Source: Dicyema japonicum | Lineage: Eukaryota; Dicyemida; Rhombozoa; Dicyemidae | Length of the DNA stretch: 64,000 nt | Direction of reading: 5' to 3' | Assembly (NCBI GenBank): GCA_011109175.1 | Contig: RDEW01000017.1 | Span: forward strand, 496,001-560,000 | Shown: piece by piece, positions 42,764 to 53,774 of the stretch | Layout: every line of letters starts with the position of its first letter | How positions within the stretch are numbered: the first letter of the stretch is position 1 | Notes under the pieces: generated by a model | Seen by the model: only the letters and a program-made list of their open reading frames with translations | Databases searched by the model: none | Told to the model about the DNA's origin: nothing | Made by a program: the position numbers and the translations under genes

Positions 42764-42843
42764 TACACTAAAACCGTCAAACTCTCGAATCCGCCGTAAT
42801 TTCCCAGTTCCCAAATTTGGCGGATTCGAGAGGTTTTACTGTA
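42764..42843. mobile_element. Pogo/Tigger-like foldback MITE
   Basis: A perfect 14-base inverted repeat, CTCTCGAATCCGCC and GGCGGATTCGAGAG, flanks about 23 bases and extends outward, imperfectly, to CACTAAAACC and GGTTTTACTG. Flanks read TTA and TAA, giving a TA duplication as for Tc1/mariner-superfamily elements. Too short to code for anything; would need a transposase in trans. Confidence 0.7.
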
Positions 42844-43299
42844 ATTCTAATTATTTATTCTTGCTGACAATAGCAACGGAAATTTACTGAAGGAACCATT
42901 GGGTTTCACCGACTTTATGCCTTCTTAGTGTTTCCAGACGTCCCAGTTTCTTGAGAAAAGAAAGTGACGCAAAGTTGTCCTCACAACCGGTTTTGGACCC
43001 TTTCGAATTTCTTTCTTTTAGATTTCCCACCCTTTGTACTTTTCCTTTGATGCCATTAAGCTAATTTTCACTGTTAGACTGGTCTTATTTTATATTTTAC
43101 TTCTCAGAATCCCAAAACTGCCTAAAAACCCCTCCGACTTGCTCATAGCAATTAATAATACCCTTTCTTAAAGGCATAGTAATATGTCTATTTACAAAAC
43201 CTTCCCTGAGCAGGATATACACTTTTTTAAGAGTTAAAGAACATTATGCCAATTAATCCTAAAAAGGGGACAAGACATCGAGAGTAAAGTCACTTTTTT
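42844..43299 (-). mobile_element. F4 tail remnant (about 42850-43000), then spacer
   Basis: The plus-strand words CAGACGTCCCAGTTTCTT and AAGAAAGTGACGCAAAG parallel 22200-22260, so the F4 tail is in minus orientation here. From 43001 to 43299 there is only spacer. Confidence 0.4.
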
Positions 43300-43460
43300 T
43301 GGTTTTGTGGCAGTCCCAAATGATTTCTGGTTCAAATCTCGATGATGTCTATTCCGGTTGAAGGTTCCATGCATCTAAAATGCCACCTAACTTGACGAAT
43401 GACGGTGTCATTAGTGATACCCAACTGCAGAAATGGCCTCGCACACAACTTTATAGCAAT
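43300..43460 (+). repeat. SINE-A, partial copy with B box
   Basis: A B-box-like GGTTCAAATCTCG lies at about 43330; GAAGGTTCCATGCATCTA follows, then CTTGACGAATGACG and CTGCAGAAATGG. It ends before the 3' tail. Confidence 0.6.
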
Positions 43461-43599
43461 GTATGCACGTTGGTAGTTTAGTGACAATATCCCATGTTAC
43501 TCATGTAAGTAGAGAGTGATACAGAATTAATCGGTCTTAACAGTTTTTTTCTTAGTCATCTTCAACATTAGTAAGACAGGTTTCTTAAATAACGCTTAT

Positions 43600-43870
43600 T
43601 AGTAACTACTTCAAAATCAAAGTCGTTTCCATCCTCTTCTGTTTCACGCAATCATCAAGATCCCCTCCCGATTTCAGCTTCCTTCTTATGCACATGAGTT
43701 CTTTGTAGAGCGTCGACGGTAACGTTGTTCTTTGTCGACCTAGATACGTTGTTTTGTTTTATATAGAGAAGTGTGATCCCATGGCCTGATAGGCCGGTGC
43801 CATTTACGAAGCTCTTAGGACATGTCCAAAGAGCTGCCATTTCGCCAAAGTCACTTTATTCCCAATCTGT
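43600..43870 (-). mobile_element. F1 LINE C-terminal remnant
   Basis: Minus-strand words read WQLFGHVLRAS, then in another frame TTLPSTLYKEL and GGDLDD. This is the F1 tail with frameshifts. The stretch 43461-43599 and 43871-44008 hold no features that I see. Confidence 0.6.
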
Positions 43871-44008
43871 GATGTTTGAGTGATTCTGAATCTCAATTTT
43901 TCCGGGTTTTTGTCTGTTTCATAAAATATTTAAATAAAAGTGAACAATTTAAGTTATTTAAATTAAAAATTATTTTTTTGAATTTGTGAAAATTTCTCGT
44001 GCTTTGAA

Positions 44009-45159
44009 ATGAATCCCATAATTAGATGTGTTAACTTAAGTTTACTTAATTCACGTTCCTACAAGCAAAATGTTCACAAATACTTAAAAGAAATGTATTG
44101 GAGACGCATTAGGGCTGGTCCTGAGCCGGAAAGGAGACGTTCAGAGTGGATAAACTGGTAGATGAATTTAAAAATCCTAAGGAATTACAAAGCAGAGTTA
44201 TATGCTTTTAAAATGAGGTTGGGAGAGGATGTTGAGGATAACGTTCTCCGTCGATGTTTCATGGACAAGTATAACATATAGCATAATCAAATAGATCATA
44301 TATCGATTCTGACCACGTGGATGACTCTAACAATCAGATGGCTAGTGAAGGTTCATATTTTTGTGATTATAGGTCGTCTCTTGTCTGATAAATTTGTTAA
44401 GACATTCCTCCGCCATTGCTATGATCGGCTTCCTGAAGAAGGTATAAGGTACCCCTTTTATGGAATTCAAGTGAGGTTTCCGGTTATGTCAATTCTGATA
44501 CTGTTGTGGGAAATGTTGCCAGAAATATCGGCATGAAAGATTTAATTTGCAGTAAAGTTTGCGGAATTGATCATTTTTGAGGAAATTGACCCTTCAGATT
44601 CTGTTTTGGCGAAGGCCTTGTTTTCCTTTATTCGTGCGATCGAAGAAAATGGGGTTTTCCGTGCTTTTCATTTTCAGGGGAATAAGAGAACTCAGAACTT
44701 CATTTCCGACTTCCTACTCACTCAGCTAATTGGAAGGAATATTGTCGATATCTGGACGCCACGTGATCCTGTTCAACTACTCGAATTGATTGCGGAGAGA
44801 AGTAACCTTTCAAAACCAGATTTTAGGTTGATTTTTGTCCTTTTTCCGTAGAATTCTGCGGAAAGCCGGAAAAATTACGGTTGAGGCTGCCTATTTGGTC
44901 GGATGCTACATTGATCGCCAACTTATTGGATCTGGTTGCCTTTGGTGGTCATAATTGTCCAATAGGTGGTGGAGAAACTTTGCCGATTGCAGCTGAGATG
45001 TCGGCTCTGAATGCTTTGATGAAGCTGTTCAAAGTATCTTCTAATTACTGCGAATCTCTTCCATTTGGTTTAAGAGGACGAGACCTTGAATTTGACTTTG
45101 ATCGCGTTAATCAAAGCATAGCCGATTACAAGATTGATTTTACACAATTTTTCCGATGA
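44009..45159 (+). CDS. MRPL44: Mitochondrial ribosomal protein L44, 9 exons
   Basis: Predicted 316 residues (human protein 332). The basic N-terminus (MNPIIRCVNLSLLNSRSYK) suits a mitochondrial targeting signal. It continues WNYKAELYAFKMRLGED, SDTVVGNVARNIGMKDL, a RNase III-like core (KALFSFIRAIEENG, FISDFLLTQLIGRNIVDIW) and a double-stranded-RNA-binding end (AAYLVGCYIDRQLIGS, AAEMSALNALMKL). L44 is a large-subunit protein near the exit tunnel of the mitochondrial ribosome. Eight introns: 44158-44181, 44269-44294, 44351-44372, 44449-44471, 44557-44581, 44654-44677, 44827-44851 and 44935-44965 (22-31 nt). Exons total 951 bases, divisible by three, which supports all the joins at once. Confidence 0.92.
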
Positions 45160-46189
45160 ACTATTTTTGAGTTCTTAGCTCTCTGTGGTTATTAGTTTAG
45201 TATTGATTTTAGCTGAAAAACTGACTGAATGTGCTGAAAAAATCTTTAGGTATTTGAGTGAGGCTCATTAATTAATTAACTTATTCCAAAGACAAAGGGT
45301 AAAAAACAAACTTACCAATTCCTTGATCTTGACGCGTTCCAACAGAACATTCATCAAAGAACAGTGATCCAGGATACGTTGTCCGGGAAGTTGAGGTCGA
45401 TTCCAGAATTCATCGACATAGAAAAAAATAGTCTCCCTGTAGAATGAAGATGGATCCTTTGGAGTCTCCTAAGTATGTTGGATTCAATGACGCCACCAGA
45501 TGAAAGGAAGAGGAATCTTTATCAAATATCCATATGGCACCACGTGGCTCATGATTAACAAATTCCGGAAAAAATCTTATCCCTTAACGCCAATTTTGCG
45601 TGGCACGTCGTGAAAATAATAATTCAATGCAACTGGTGGAATCATTAGTTGGTCTTTATTTTTCTTAAGGCATATTTTTTCTTTTCCTTTAAGGAAATAA
45701 TAAAATATGTTAGTTTAGTTAGTTAATCCTGACCTCACCAACTTGTACAAGATCAAGGGTATTAAGTAGGACGCCGCCAATGATGGTCGTTTTCATAAAT
45801 CGTCTTTTTCGGCGTGGTAGGTAGACATCGTATAAGCACTGACATTCGAAAGGTGAATTTGCTGTCAACTCACATAAGTTGCAGAAATAAAAAAAACGTG
45901 TTTCACATCATCTAGTTTATATATCCGTATGTAGGTAGAAAGGAGTGATGTCTACACTTCTACAGATTTATAGGATCCTTCTCGGAAGAAAGGAGGGTGG
46001 TCACATAAATAAACTGACTTGTGGATAAGAGCAGATCGACGTACACGTCACGGCAGACAATTAAATAATCTGAACTTTGGAAAGATGGCTTTTTTGGAGA
46101 GATTCGTTTCCTGTGAAAACGAAATATTAATTTTTTGTGTGCCAAAAAAGGCAATTAGTTCACAGGATTAGTGTGTAAAGCAGTTTATC
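45160..46189. repeat. Spacer with F3 3' repeat at 45286-45480
   Basis: 45286-45480 repeats the 5600-5780 segment (AATTCCTTGATCTTGACGCG, then AGTGATCCAGGATACGTTGT), i.e. the 3' end of an F3 element on the minus strand, here without its coding part. A minus frame at 45960-46154 (FHRKRISPKKPSFQSSDYLI) has no known relative. Around 45534 a GGCACCACG word recalls the 41.3 kb tandem units. Confidence 0.5.
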
Positions 46190-47010
46190 TTGAGTTTAAT
46201 GGTTTTTGGAAATCAAATAGACAGGATTGTTTGTGAAGGTGCTCTGAGCGTTCTGACATCATGTTTTCGAGTTTTTTGAAGAAATCATAGGACTGAAGGC
46301 TCCACAGGTTTCCATATCAGGAGGAACAAATGTTACATCATCTGGGAGGTCAGACTACTCCCGGCCCTCTCAGTGACTGAACAATCTGAGAATGGTTGTT
46401 TGAAGCGAGGGTGTCCGAGCACGTGACATCTCAGATTAGGGAATTATTAGTAGCAAATGGAGTCGTTGTCGAAAAAAGTCCCGAGTACTCCGCTTGGAAT
46501 GGCGGTAAGTCTGCCCCACTTTCAGGAGAGGCTCCGATAAGCATGGCTGTGTTAGTTCTAGGACTCCAGCAATTTTTAAAAATATTTCTGGCTAACAACA
46601 TAATCCAAATTCCGAAGATGAAGGGGTGAACTAGTAGGTACGAATCCAGATCTCCAGTGGGTGATCGACATCCTGGTTAGAAGAAAATTCGGAGGAGTGT
46701 GAAATCTTCATGACCATGGGATCAGAAACCACAAGAGACGAAAGGTGAGTGGGCAGAGAAACATCGACAGAGGACCGAATCCCAAGGCCACCGAATCTAA
46801 CAGGCAGTGTGGCCTGTTTCCAATAGGCGTTGTTGAAATAAATATCACGAATGAACTCGGCCGCCTTACAGAAAAGAAAGTACGCATAAGAGAGTTGGTT
46901 TGAGATAGAAATAAGTTTCGAAAATATAGAAGATTTTCTGAATGGACAAGTCGGTCTTCAGGAAAAACATGAAAGTACGATAATTCAGGGCATACAGCCG
47001 ATTGAGCCGT
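46190..47010 (-). mobile_element. F4 RT tail, degenerate
   Basis: Minus strand: IYFNNAYWKQATLPVRFGGL then GIRSSVDVSLPTHLSSLVVS, the GGLGIR-type motif of this family, followed by GASPESGADLPPFQAEYSG, and DVTCSDTLASNNHSQI near 46.4 kb. Multiple stops. This copy joins the RT-linker and the WDxTCxDT part seen elsewhere in separate pieces. Confidence 0.6.
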
Positions 47011-47019
47011 GTAGCTATG

Positions 47020-47340
47020 TGTAACAAGTGCCGGGCAAAAGGGCTGATGGACCCTAATTCGAATCTCATTGCTGTAAACTCCGACTGAACGTTCCACGGA
47101 TCTACGAAGCTTCGCCTTGACGAGTGACGCCGTGATCAGTGAACATTTCACTACGGAACCTAATAGTCTATAAAGGACTCATACTAACAAAAATAAAAAA
47201 AAGTGAAGAACATTTCTTGGTTCTCCCTCTACGATTAGTTATCATAACTGTTCTCCACTTAAATAAAATTTGTGTCATACATGGGTGGAGCCATAGGTAA
47301 TATAGCTCTTCGTAAAGTGCAGTATTTATTATACGTCTAG
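47020..47340 (+). repeat. SINE-A, full-length but aged copy
   Basis: A decayed tRNA head (GTAGCTATGTGTAACAAGTG, later CCCTAATTCGAATCTCATTG as B box) precedes AACGTTCCACGGATCTACGA, TATAAAGGACTCATAC, TTCTTGGTTCTCCCTCTACG, an AATAAAAT signal and TATTTATTATAC. Supports the tRNA origin of the family independently of 7160-7495. Confidence 0.75.
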
Positions 47341-47349
47341 TTATTGTTA

Positions 47350-47850
47350 TTACATCCGATTGAGAGAGTCTTGAAGAAGTTTTCCTACTATTACCATCAC
47401 AGTACTTTCGAACTTCATTCAGGCTGAATTACCTTGAAGGTGCCTGGGGGTGAATTCCGTATATGATAGTCCACAATTGGAATTTTCACATGTTTGTTTC
47501 TGATAGTCCAACCAAGTTTAGACAAGGCGGAAACCAATAAACTCAAAATCTTGAAAAACATTTGTGGATCCTCAAAAGAGTTCATGCAGTTTTTGATGTT
47601 AGAGAGATCCTTTTCCTTCCCAATCTCGCTCGCGAGAGAAACCAAAGACTGAAGGAACAAAACTCAATACTCTAACACAGTCGGATTGAGTTAGAGTGGA
47701 GAGTTTATTCAATCAGTGAAAAAGGCCTCTGCAGCAAAGAGACGCGCAAACCTCGGAATTTTGGTAAGATAAGTTCAGGATCTCTTTGCATGTCTTGGAC
47801 AGCCATAGAAGACCTGAAAGTGGAGGATCACCGAGTGACCTGACAGGAGG
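47350..47850 (-). CDS. Unrecognised multi-exon gene, 5' end uncertain
   Basis: Reading leftward from about 47850: SSMAVQDMQRDPELILPKFR and GLRVSLLQ, then, after an unclear join, SLVSLASEIGKEKDLSNIKN, FEDPQMFFKILSLLVSAL, WTIRNKHVKIPIVDYHIRNS and, across a 20-nt intron (47413-47432), FESTVMVIVGKLLQDSLNRM and a stop at 47350. The composition is that of a soluble alpha-helical protein. I recognise no family. A LINE begins just beyond its 5' side, so the first exons may be lost. Confidence 0.45.
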
Positions 47851-47889
47851 CAAATATACTAATAAGTGTCAGCTTCCTATGTGTTAAAC

Positions 47890-50130
47890 TAAATTTATTA
47901 AACCAGAGAAATCCAGAAGAACTTGATCAGTTCTAAGAGGAATTTAGGAGGAAAATTATGAAACTTCAATATTCACATCAACTGCTCGTTGTTGGAGACT
48001 GGAAAGCCGAGGTAGGAGTCCGAAAAGGAGACGAGGACTATATGGGGGACGTAAGAGGTTCAGAAACTTCCCTGAATCTACATTGGCCAACTTCTGCCGA
48101 GCATTTAGTCTTTTTATGCAACACTTGCTTTCAACATCCCGCTCATCATAAAACATCGTGGACTGGAAGAAGAATTTGTTCCACGGGGAAAATCAACATC
48201 TTTAATCAAATATACTACATTATATGCGGCTCAGAATAAAAACGACTCCTATTGTCTTCGAGATCGTATGGAGGAGCGTAGACTAACAGTGACCACAAGA
48301 TGGTCTCTTTTTTTCTTATGAAAACTCCGAAACAAGGAAAGTCCGTGACAGAAGACAGAAAATATAAGACTGAACAGCTATGAGATGTCAATGAGTCCAG
48401 CACTACACAAACACAAAACTTATAGAAGAACAAAAAGAGCTGAGGCTACTCCTAGAAAATACACTGGATAAGAAGATTGCCCGACTAATAAAGTCAAAAC
48501 GGCCGTCAATCCAAAACAGAATAAAGAAACTCCAATTTACAATGTAATAAGGATGATAAACCGCAAGAAGTTTGTAAAAAATAAAACTTCTGGACATTAA
48601 TGAAAAAATTCTAATAAACCCCATCGACCAGGTAGAATAAATAGCGGCCTAATTTGAAAAGCTGCTAAATGCTCACGGAGAAACATGGATACTCCACACA
48701 ATTAGAAAAATCAATTACCTCTGGGGAAGTCGTAAGGGCAATGGACAAAATGAAAAAAGGTCGTTCTCCTAGACCAGACATCAACCCACAGTTCCTAAAA
48801 TATGGACCCCTGTGCTAATTGATAAAATTACAACACTTCTTTTCTGTTTGCCAGAAAGGAATACCTATTGCTTGGATCTGGACTACTAACCCCAATCCAG
48901 AAACCAAACAAGCCAGATGACCCGATGGAAACCTACGCCCAAGATAATCTTGCTCAATGCTATACGTAGAATCTTGGAATTGGTTACACTGAACCGCGTC
49001 AAAGATCAAGTAGACGGCTATCTTGCACCAAGTCAAATGGATTCAGGAGGAGATCAACGACGGATATAATATGGAGTCACAAGTGGCGCTGCGCTGTAAA
49101 TAAAAGATACCAAAACGCAACTACAATCCTTGGCATAGACTTATCGAGGGCCTTCGACACAGTGCGTCAAGGTCTACTACTTAAGACAGTGGAAAGATTT
49201 CTGGACTCTGACTCTGTGAAAATGATAAGTTTTTAGTTAAGACTTTGAATTGGCAAAAATACGTCAAAAGAATCCCCATGTAATGTAGGTACTCCTCAGG
49301 AGGACTCCCTTTCACCTTTGCTATTTCTCATATATTTGGAAACGGCGCTACGTGATCTTCGATTTTGTGAAGGTAGCATAGAAAAATCCATTTATGCTGA
49401 CGACGTCGACATCATATTGGGAGATAGAACAGCCCTTAACGCCTATTGGAAGTAATTCCCAATGAATTCAAAAATCGCAAAACGGAAATAGTAGACATCA
49501 GAAAAATGGAAAAAAGATCGGATGAACAATAAGCTTGGATCCTTACTTGGAGACAGTGAGGACATCGTTCGAAGAAAGACCCTCGCTACAGCTGCGCTGA
49601 ACGAAGTTAAAAAGAACTTGATTGACAGAAGACGATCAAGTGCATCATTCCGGCTAAGGATATACAATACCCTGGTGAAACCAGTTTTACCATCAACGTG
49701 GGCGACGTCCAACGCTGGGGAACAAGGGGTAGAATCCTTTAATCTAGGCAGCTAAGGACAATGCTCGGTTTTTAATTGGGCAAGAAAGCTTTATATAATG
49801 TTTGCGCCACTGGTCCATTGAGTCTCTAGGTCACTAATTTGAGATGGAGGCCTTTCGGACATATACTGAGATTGGAAATGGATACTCCAGCTAATATATC
49901 GATGGAGTACTTCGTTGAGACTGGATCACGTTTCTGTGGACGGCCGCGAATTACACTACCTGGGATACTCAATACTGATAGTCCTATTGTACACAACATT
50001 AATATTTATTATGGTAATAATTCAAGGAGCCGACTGGTCTCACTCGGGGCGATTGCAAACGACGACAACATTATGAGAACGAAAAAAAGAGCAGATAAAA
50101 AAAGAAACCTTCAACCAACTAGTGAGTAGG
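47890..50130 (+). mobile_element. F1-related LINE, older subfamily
   Basis: Endonuclease remnants: NPEELDQF, HQLLVVGDWKAEVG, HLVFLCNTCFQHPAHHKTSW. Later a degraded RT: GIDLSRAFDTVRQGLL-like words near 49.13 kb, GTPQ-type words near 49.29 kb and IYADDVDIILG near 49.39 kb. The tail, WRPFGHILRLEMDTPANIS and RFCGRPRITLPGIL, resembles the fragment at 1-432 more than the recent copies. Many frameshifts. Confidence 0.7.
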
Positions 50131-50169
50131 GGGAAACGAATGCATAGTAAGAAAAATGACATTTTAATC

Positions 50170-50595
50170 ACCAAGCTACCCCTACCGTGCAAACGCCCGA
50201 CGGGATGACGTCATTCCATTTTGGTAATGGTCGGTACCTGGTTAGGGACGCTACGTGTTTTGATACATGCTCTGGAAAATTTGGCAGCTTCTGTCTCGGA
50301 CCAAGGTCATGCTTATAAGCAAGCCGAGGATCAGAAAAGAAGTGAGTTCCGAAACATTTCGAAGGATCACTTATTTGTCCCATTTGCTGTTGAGACATCA
50401 GGAATCTTTGTCTCAAAAATCGACGATCTAATCCATCGGCTCGGCTTAATGATCAAAAGGGTCACAAAGGATCCACAAAAGACTAGATGGGTTCGAGAGC
50501 GTATCTCGATAGCTATTGTCAGAGGAAACAGACTGGCGTTTCAAACTCCCAATATTAAATGCTGTTTTAACTTTAATTTTAATAAACCAAATTAA
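50170..50595 (+). mobile_element. F4 tail, best preserved
   Basis: Plus strand: RPDGMTSFHFGNGRYLVRDA and TCFDTCS, then in a second frame FVPFAVETSGIFVSKIDDLI, HRLGLMIKRVTKDPQKTRW and RERISIAIVRGNRLAFQTP. It ends with a short A-rich stretch near 50.6 kb. Pieces of the same end occur at 58.8 and 63.8 kb. Confidence 0.65.
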
Positions 50596-50662
50596 CCATA
50601 AAAAAAATTCAGAGTAAAGACAAATATTTATTATAATAATAATTCAAAGTTTTAAATACAAA

Positions 50663-52126
50663 TTACTTTTTAGTCCTCTTAGCAGACGAGTCCTTTGATT
50701 TATCTCCATAGCCCAATTTGTTTGTTATGTTACGCCACTGATTATCCAACTTATTTTTCTCGTTCTTTCTAGCAGTTTTCCTTTCTTTGTTAGTCCCGTA
50801 CTTATTGGCAGCCTTACCATCCTCCTCATCCTCACTATCAACGACTGTATCCAGACTCTCATAATACCTGCAAATACTGATAAACCACATACCCAGGATA
50901 GCACTCAGCATAACTCTGAAGATCACTTCCTTCCTTACGCCTGATTCTGTCGACGGCATCCTCTTTAAACGGATTCCTCATAATTTGCGACAGATTGGCC
51001 TCGGGTTCCTTCAAATCATGGAAATACCCAACAACCATCAGAACTGGTTTCTCAAAGTACGAAACGGGCTTCGACTTCTTGTTCTCGCTCATTTCTGGTT
51101 TCCGTACTGGCTCGTATTCATCGCAGTCGTCGAAAATGCTTAAATACACAAAAATATCAACTTCTCAATCTTGGGAACTACTTCAACTGGTGGATTCTCG
51201 GGATTTGGCACATCGACAGCCACGGTCTTCACGTTTTTACGCTCTCTGGTGCCCTCCCTGATATCCCTTAGTATCTTGATCAACTTATTAATCACAATCT
51301 CGCTGGAATTCGATTTCATCAGACACTAAAATCACAACCAGATCACCAACCTCGTCAGACTCATAAGCAATCTCAGCTCTACTTTTTATCAAAGTGAGAG
51401 GAAGCTCAGAGGAATTTGATCCCAACTCGTAGTAATAAGAAACAAGGGACGGATTTATTGGATCTTTTGGTGGGGGCAACTTTCCTAAAGCCGATTCCAT
51501 GATTTTTGAGGCTAAAATACTGTCTTTGATGTACCGAAAGAGGACATATTTTCAGTTCTGGGGGTATCTTGGCTACATTTTTCATCCCCCGTCTTGAATA
51601 TCTCAGCTCTTACTTTCTCCAAGAAGGCATAATCAAGTCCTTTTACTAAATGAGTATGCTCCAAGTCTCCACCAAGGAACTTTGACTCAGAAATAGTCAT
51701 TGGTCTGGTGGTGCCGTCTGCTGTGCCTTCAATTTTATTTTCCCTCCTTTCTTTTGCCTAGAATTATACATCAACTGGGTACTCTGTCTCTGTAAATATC
51801 AGGGATCTTAAAATCTTCGAATTCTTCGTCACTCTCCTTCTTTTTTGGCCTCGGAGTGAAAATTCTTAAAAATTATTTGCAAAAAAACTTATTCTTTTTA
51901 AAATTGTTGTTTTTGGGTTTTTTGTTGGGCCTAAATGATAAGAATTAATCAAATACATTGGAGTTTTCTTTGTTGGATGAGGAGTACTTCTGGGAGTCAT
52001 GAGAATCTTTCGAAAGTCATCATTAGACAAATTTGGCCTAAATGTTGGTAATTTAATCGACCTATGCTCGTTTGAAACACCTGGAGGTGCAAGAGGATTA
52101 GAATAATCATCATGATCAGCACTCAT
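50663..52126 (-). CDS. IK: RED/IK spliceosomal protein, multi-exon
   Basis: N-terminus MSADHDDYSNPLAPPGVSNE, NDDFRKILMTPRSTP, then RDRAKERRENKIEGTADG, ISESKFLGGDLEHTHLVKGL, DYAFLEKVRAEIF, later LPLTLIKSRAE, YFEKPVL, YAECYPG and a C-terminus with GTNKERKTARKNEKNKLDNQ and WRNIT. All of these are RED_N and RED_C landmarks. RED (IK) is a spliceosome B-complex protein that binds MFAP1/SMU1. SMU1-RED has been reported to matter for splicing of short introns, which makes the gene relevant here. Introns of 25-26 nt near 51.94 and 51.76 kb restore the reading; others in the middle were not all placed. The start is the ATG at 52126. Confidence 0.85.
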
Positions 52127-53479
52127 CACAACGAATTTATTGTAATTTTATTAATTTTAAATTACAAATAATTATTATAATCTAAATTTTCAAATTCACA
52201 AATTTCCAAATCCGAAATTGTTTTAACTTGGCATATATCGATTAAATGTATGTGTTGGAAAGTCAATCGTCACTCTATTCACTAAGAATAAATAGATGGG
52301 AACACGAACAATTAATGTCACGTTAAATGTAGTGCCTATACCACAAAAGAAATCGCTATCATAGAGGCAACTGGCGCTCATAATGATCCTAAAACATATC
52401 CAAAAAGAGCCATTAGCTCTCTTACATGTGGTCTGGCTACAGCTTTCCGGATTCGCAACCTAGTCAAGTCAAAGTACCGGATCTCCGTTATACAACTGAA
52501 TGTGAACGGAATAAAAGACAAAATGGTAATGTTGTATTTGAGTGACCTTTATTTTTTTGACTGATAGGCCAGCCATCCATGGTTATAATTCTCGTCACTC
52601 GAAGTATGTGTCTTGTAGTCACATTTTTCATGGTTTCCGTCGAGCATATGTTAGAAACTTTGAATCAGGCCGTTCAGCGCGGGGTAGATCGATTAAGAAT
52701 AAATTAAAAAGTGCCGGAAGAAGAGGCCATCCTTGTGGGAGACCATTCGAGTGAGGCTGCATATCTATTTTAAATGGCCTAATCTAAACAACTTCCCCTT
52801 GGAGTTCTTTAACAAATATTAAATCTTTTTATTTGAAATCATTATTAAAAATACTACAAGAATTCCTTCACGAGATTCAAATTTGGATAAATTATAACGG
52901 GGTTGATATATTACTGAACAATCTTCGTCCTTATTTACCTCAGACAAACGACTTGGACAAATGACAGTGGATATATTTATCAACCAAACAAAAATACCTT
53001 TCATGAAGAATCTGAAAATTTTGGAAATCACCTTCGACACACATATGTCCATTCATCTCACGTCGACGATGTCTCTGGAAGCACTCAAGAAAGCTAGGGA
53101 TAATCGGTTGCAGTAAAACCCTTTTCCCAGCTTTGAAACTGTTGTACAAACAATTCATTGAGCCATATATCAGCTATGCCTGTACGTCATGGGGAATCAA
53201 TCTGTCCTGGACGAACAAACAAAAAATCCGGGACATTCATTCTTTAACAGCACTCTATTAGTAATCTCGAAAAACTAATACCCTCATCACTTGAAGACCT
53301 TATCCGACAAAATGGAAAGGGATTTGCTACTCTGTCAGGCAGTGCAACTCTCAACAATACACAGCCACGACGTGTCTTATGAGAAGGGTATACATAACCA
53401 CTGTCCAATTCCTATTTCCGAAACCACTCCGCCCACATAGAAGTTGTGTTGGATAATAGAAGTTGCGTTGGACGCACGA
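52127..53479 (+). mobile_element. Jockey/R1-like fragments
   Basis: 52.35-52.53 kb: AIIEATGAHNDPKTYPKRAI and YRISVIQLNVNGIKDKM, the end of ORF1-like sequence and the start of an endonuclease. 53.15-53.25 kb: IEPYISYACTSWGINLSWTN, the post-RT region. The intervening part has broken frames only. Confidence 0.55.
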
Positions 53480-53590
53480 AGAAAAATTGAGAATTCTGAT
53501 TGAGGCCTTCGAGATTACTTAATTAGTTCAGTAATTAAATTAACTATTGGTGTTCTTGGGTTAATAATAATATAAATTTAAATTGTTTAT
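53480..53590 (+). repeat. SINE-B-like 3' tail
   Basis: TTACTTAATTAGTTCAGTAA and GGTGTTCTTGGGTTAATAAT match the SINE-B 3' end. Confidence 0.5.
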
Positions 53591-53774
53591 AATTTTGGCG
53601 GTCCATATTAGTTATTATGGAGACATTTAATGGAGTCGTTCAAAAACTGGTAAAATTGTGACATCATTAGGCGTCACATATGATCAATGTTGATATCATC
53701 GAAATTTACGACAATTCTGTTTACAATCGGATTTTTAGACTAATCAAAGGTGATTTCGTTGAGAACAGCAAATC

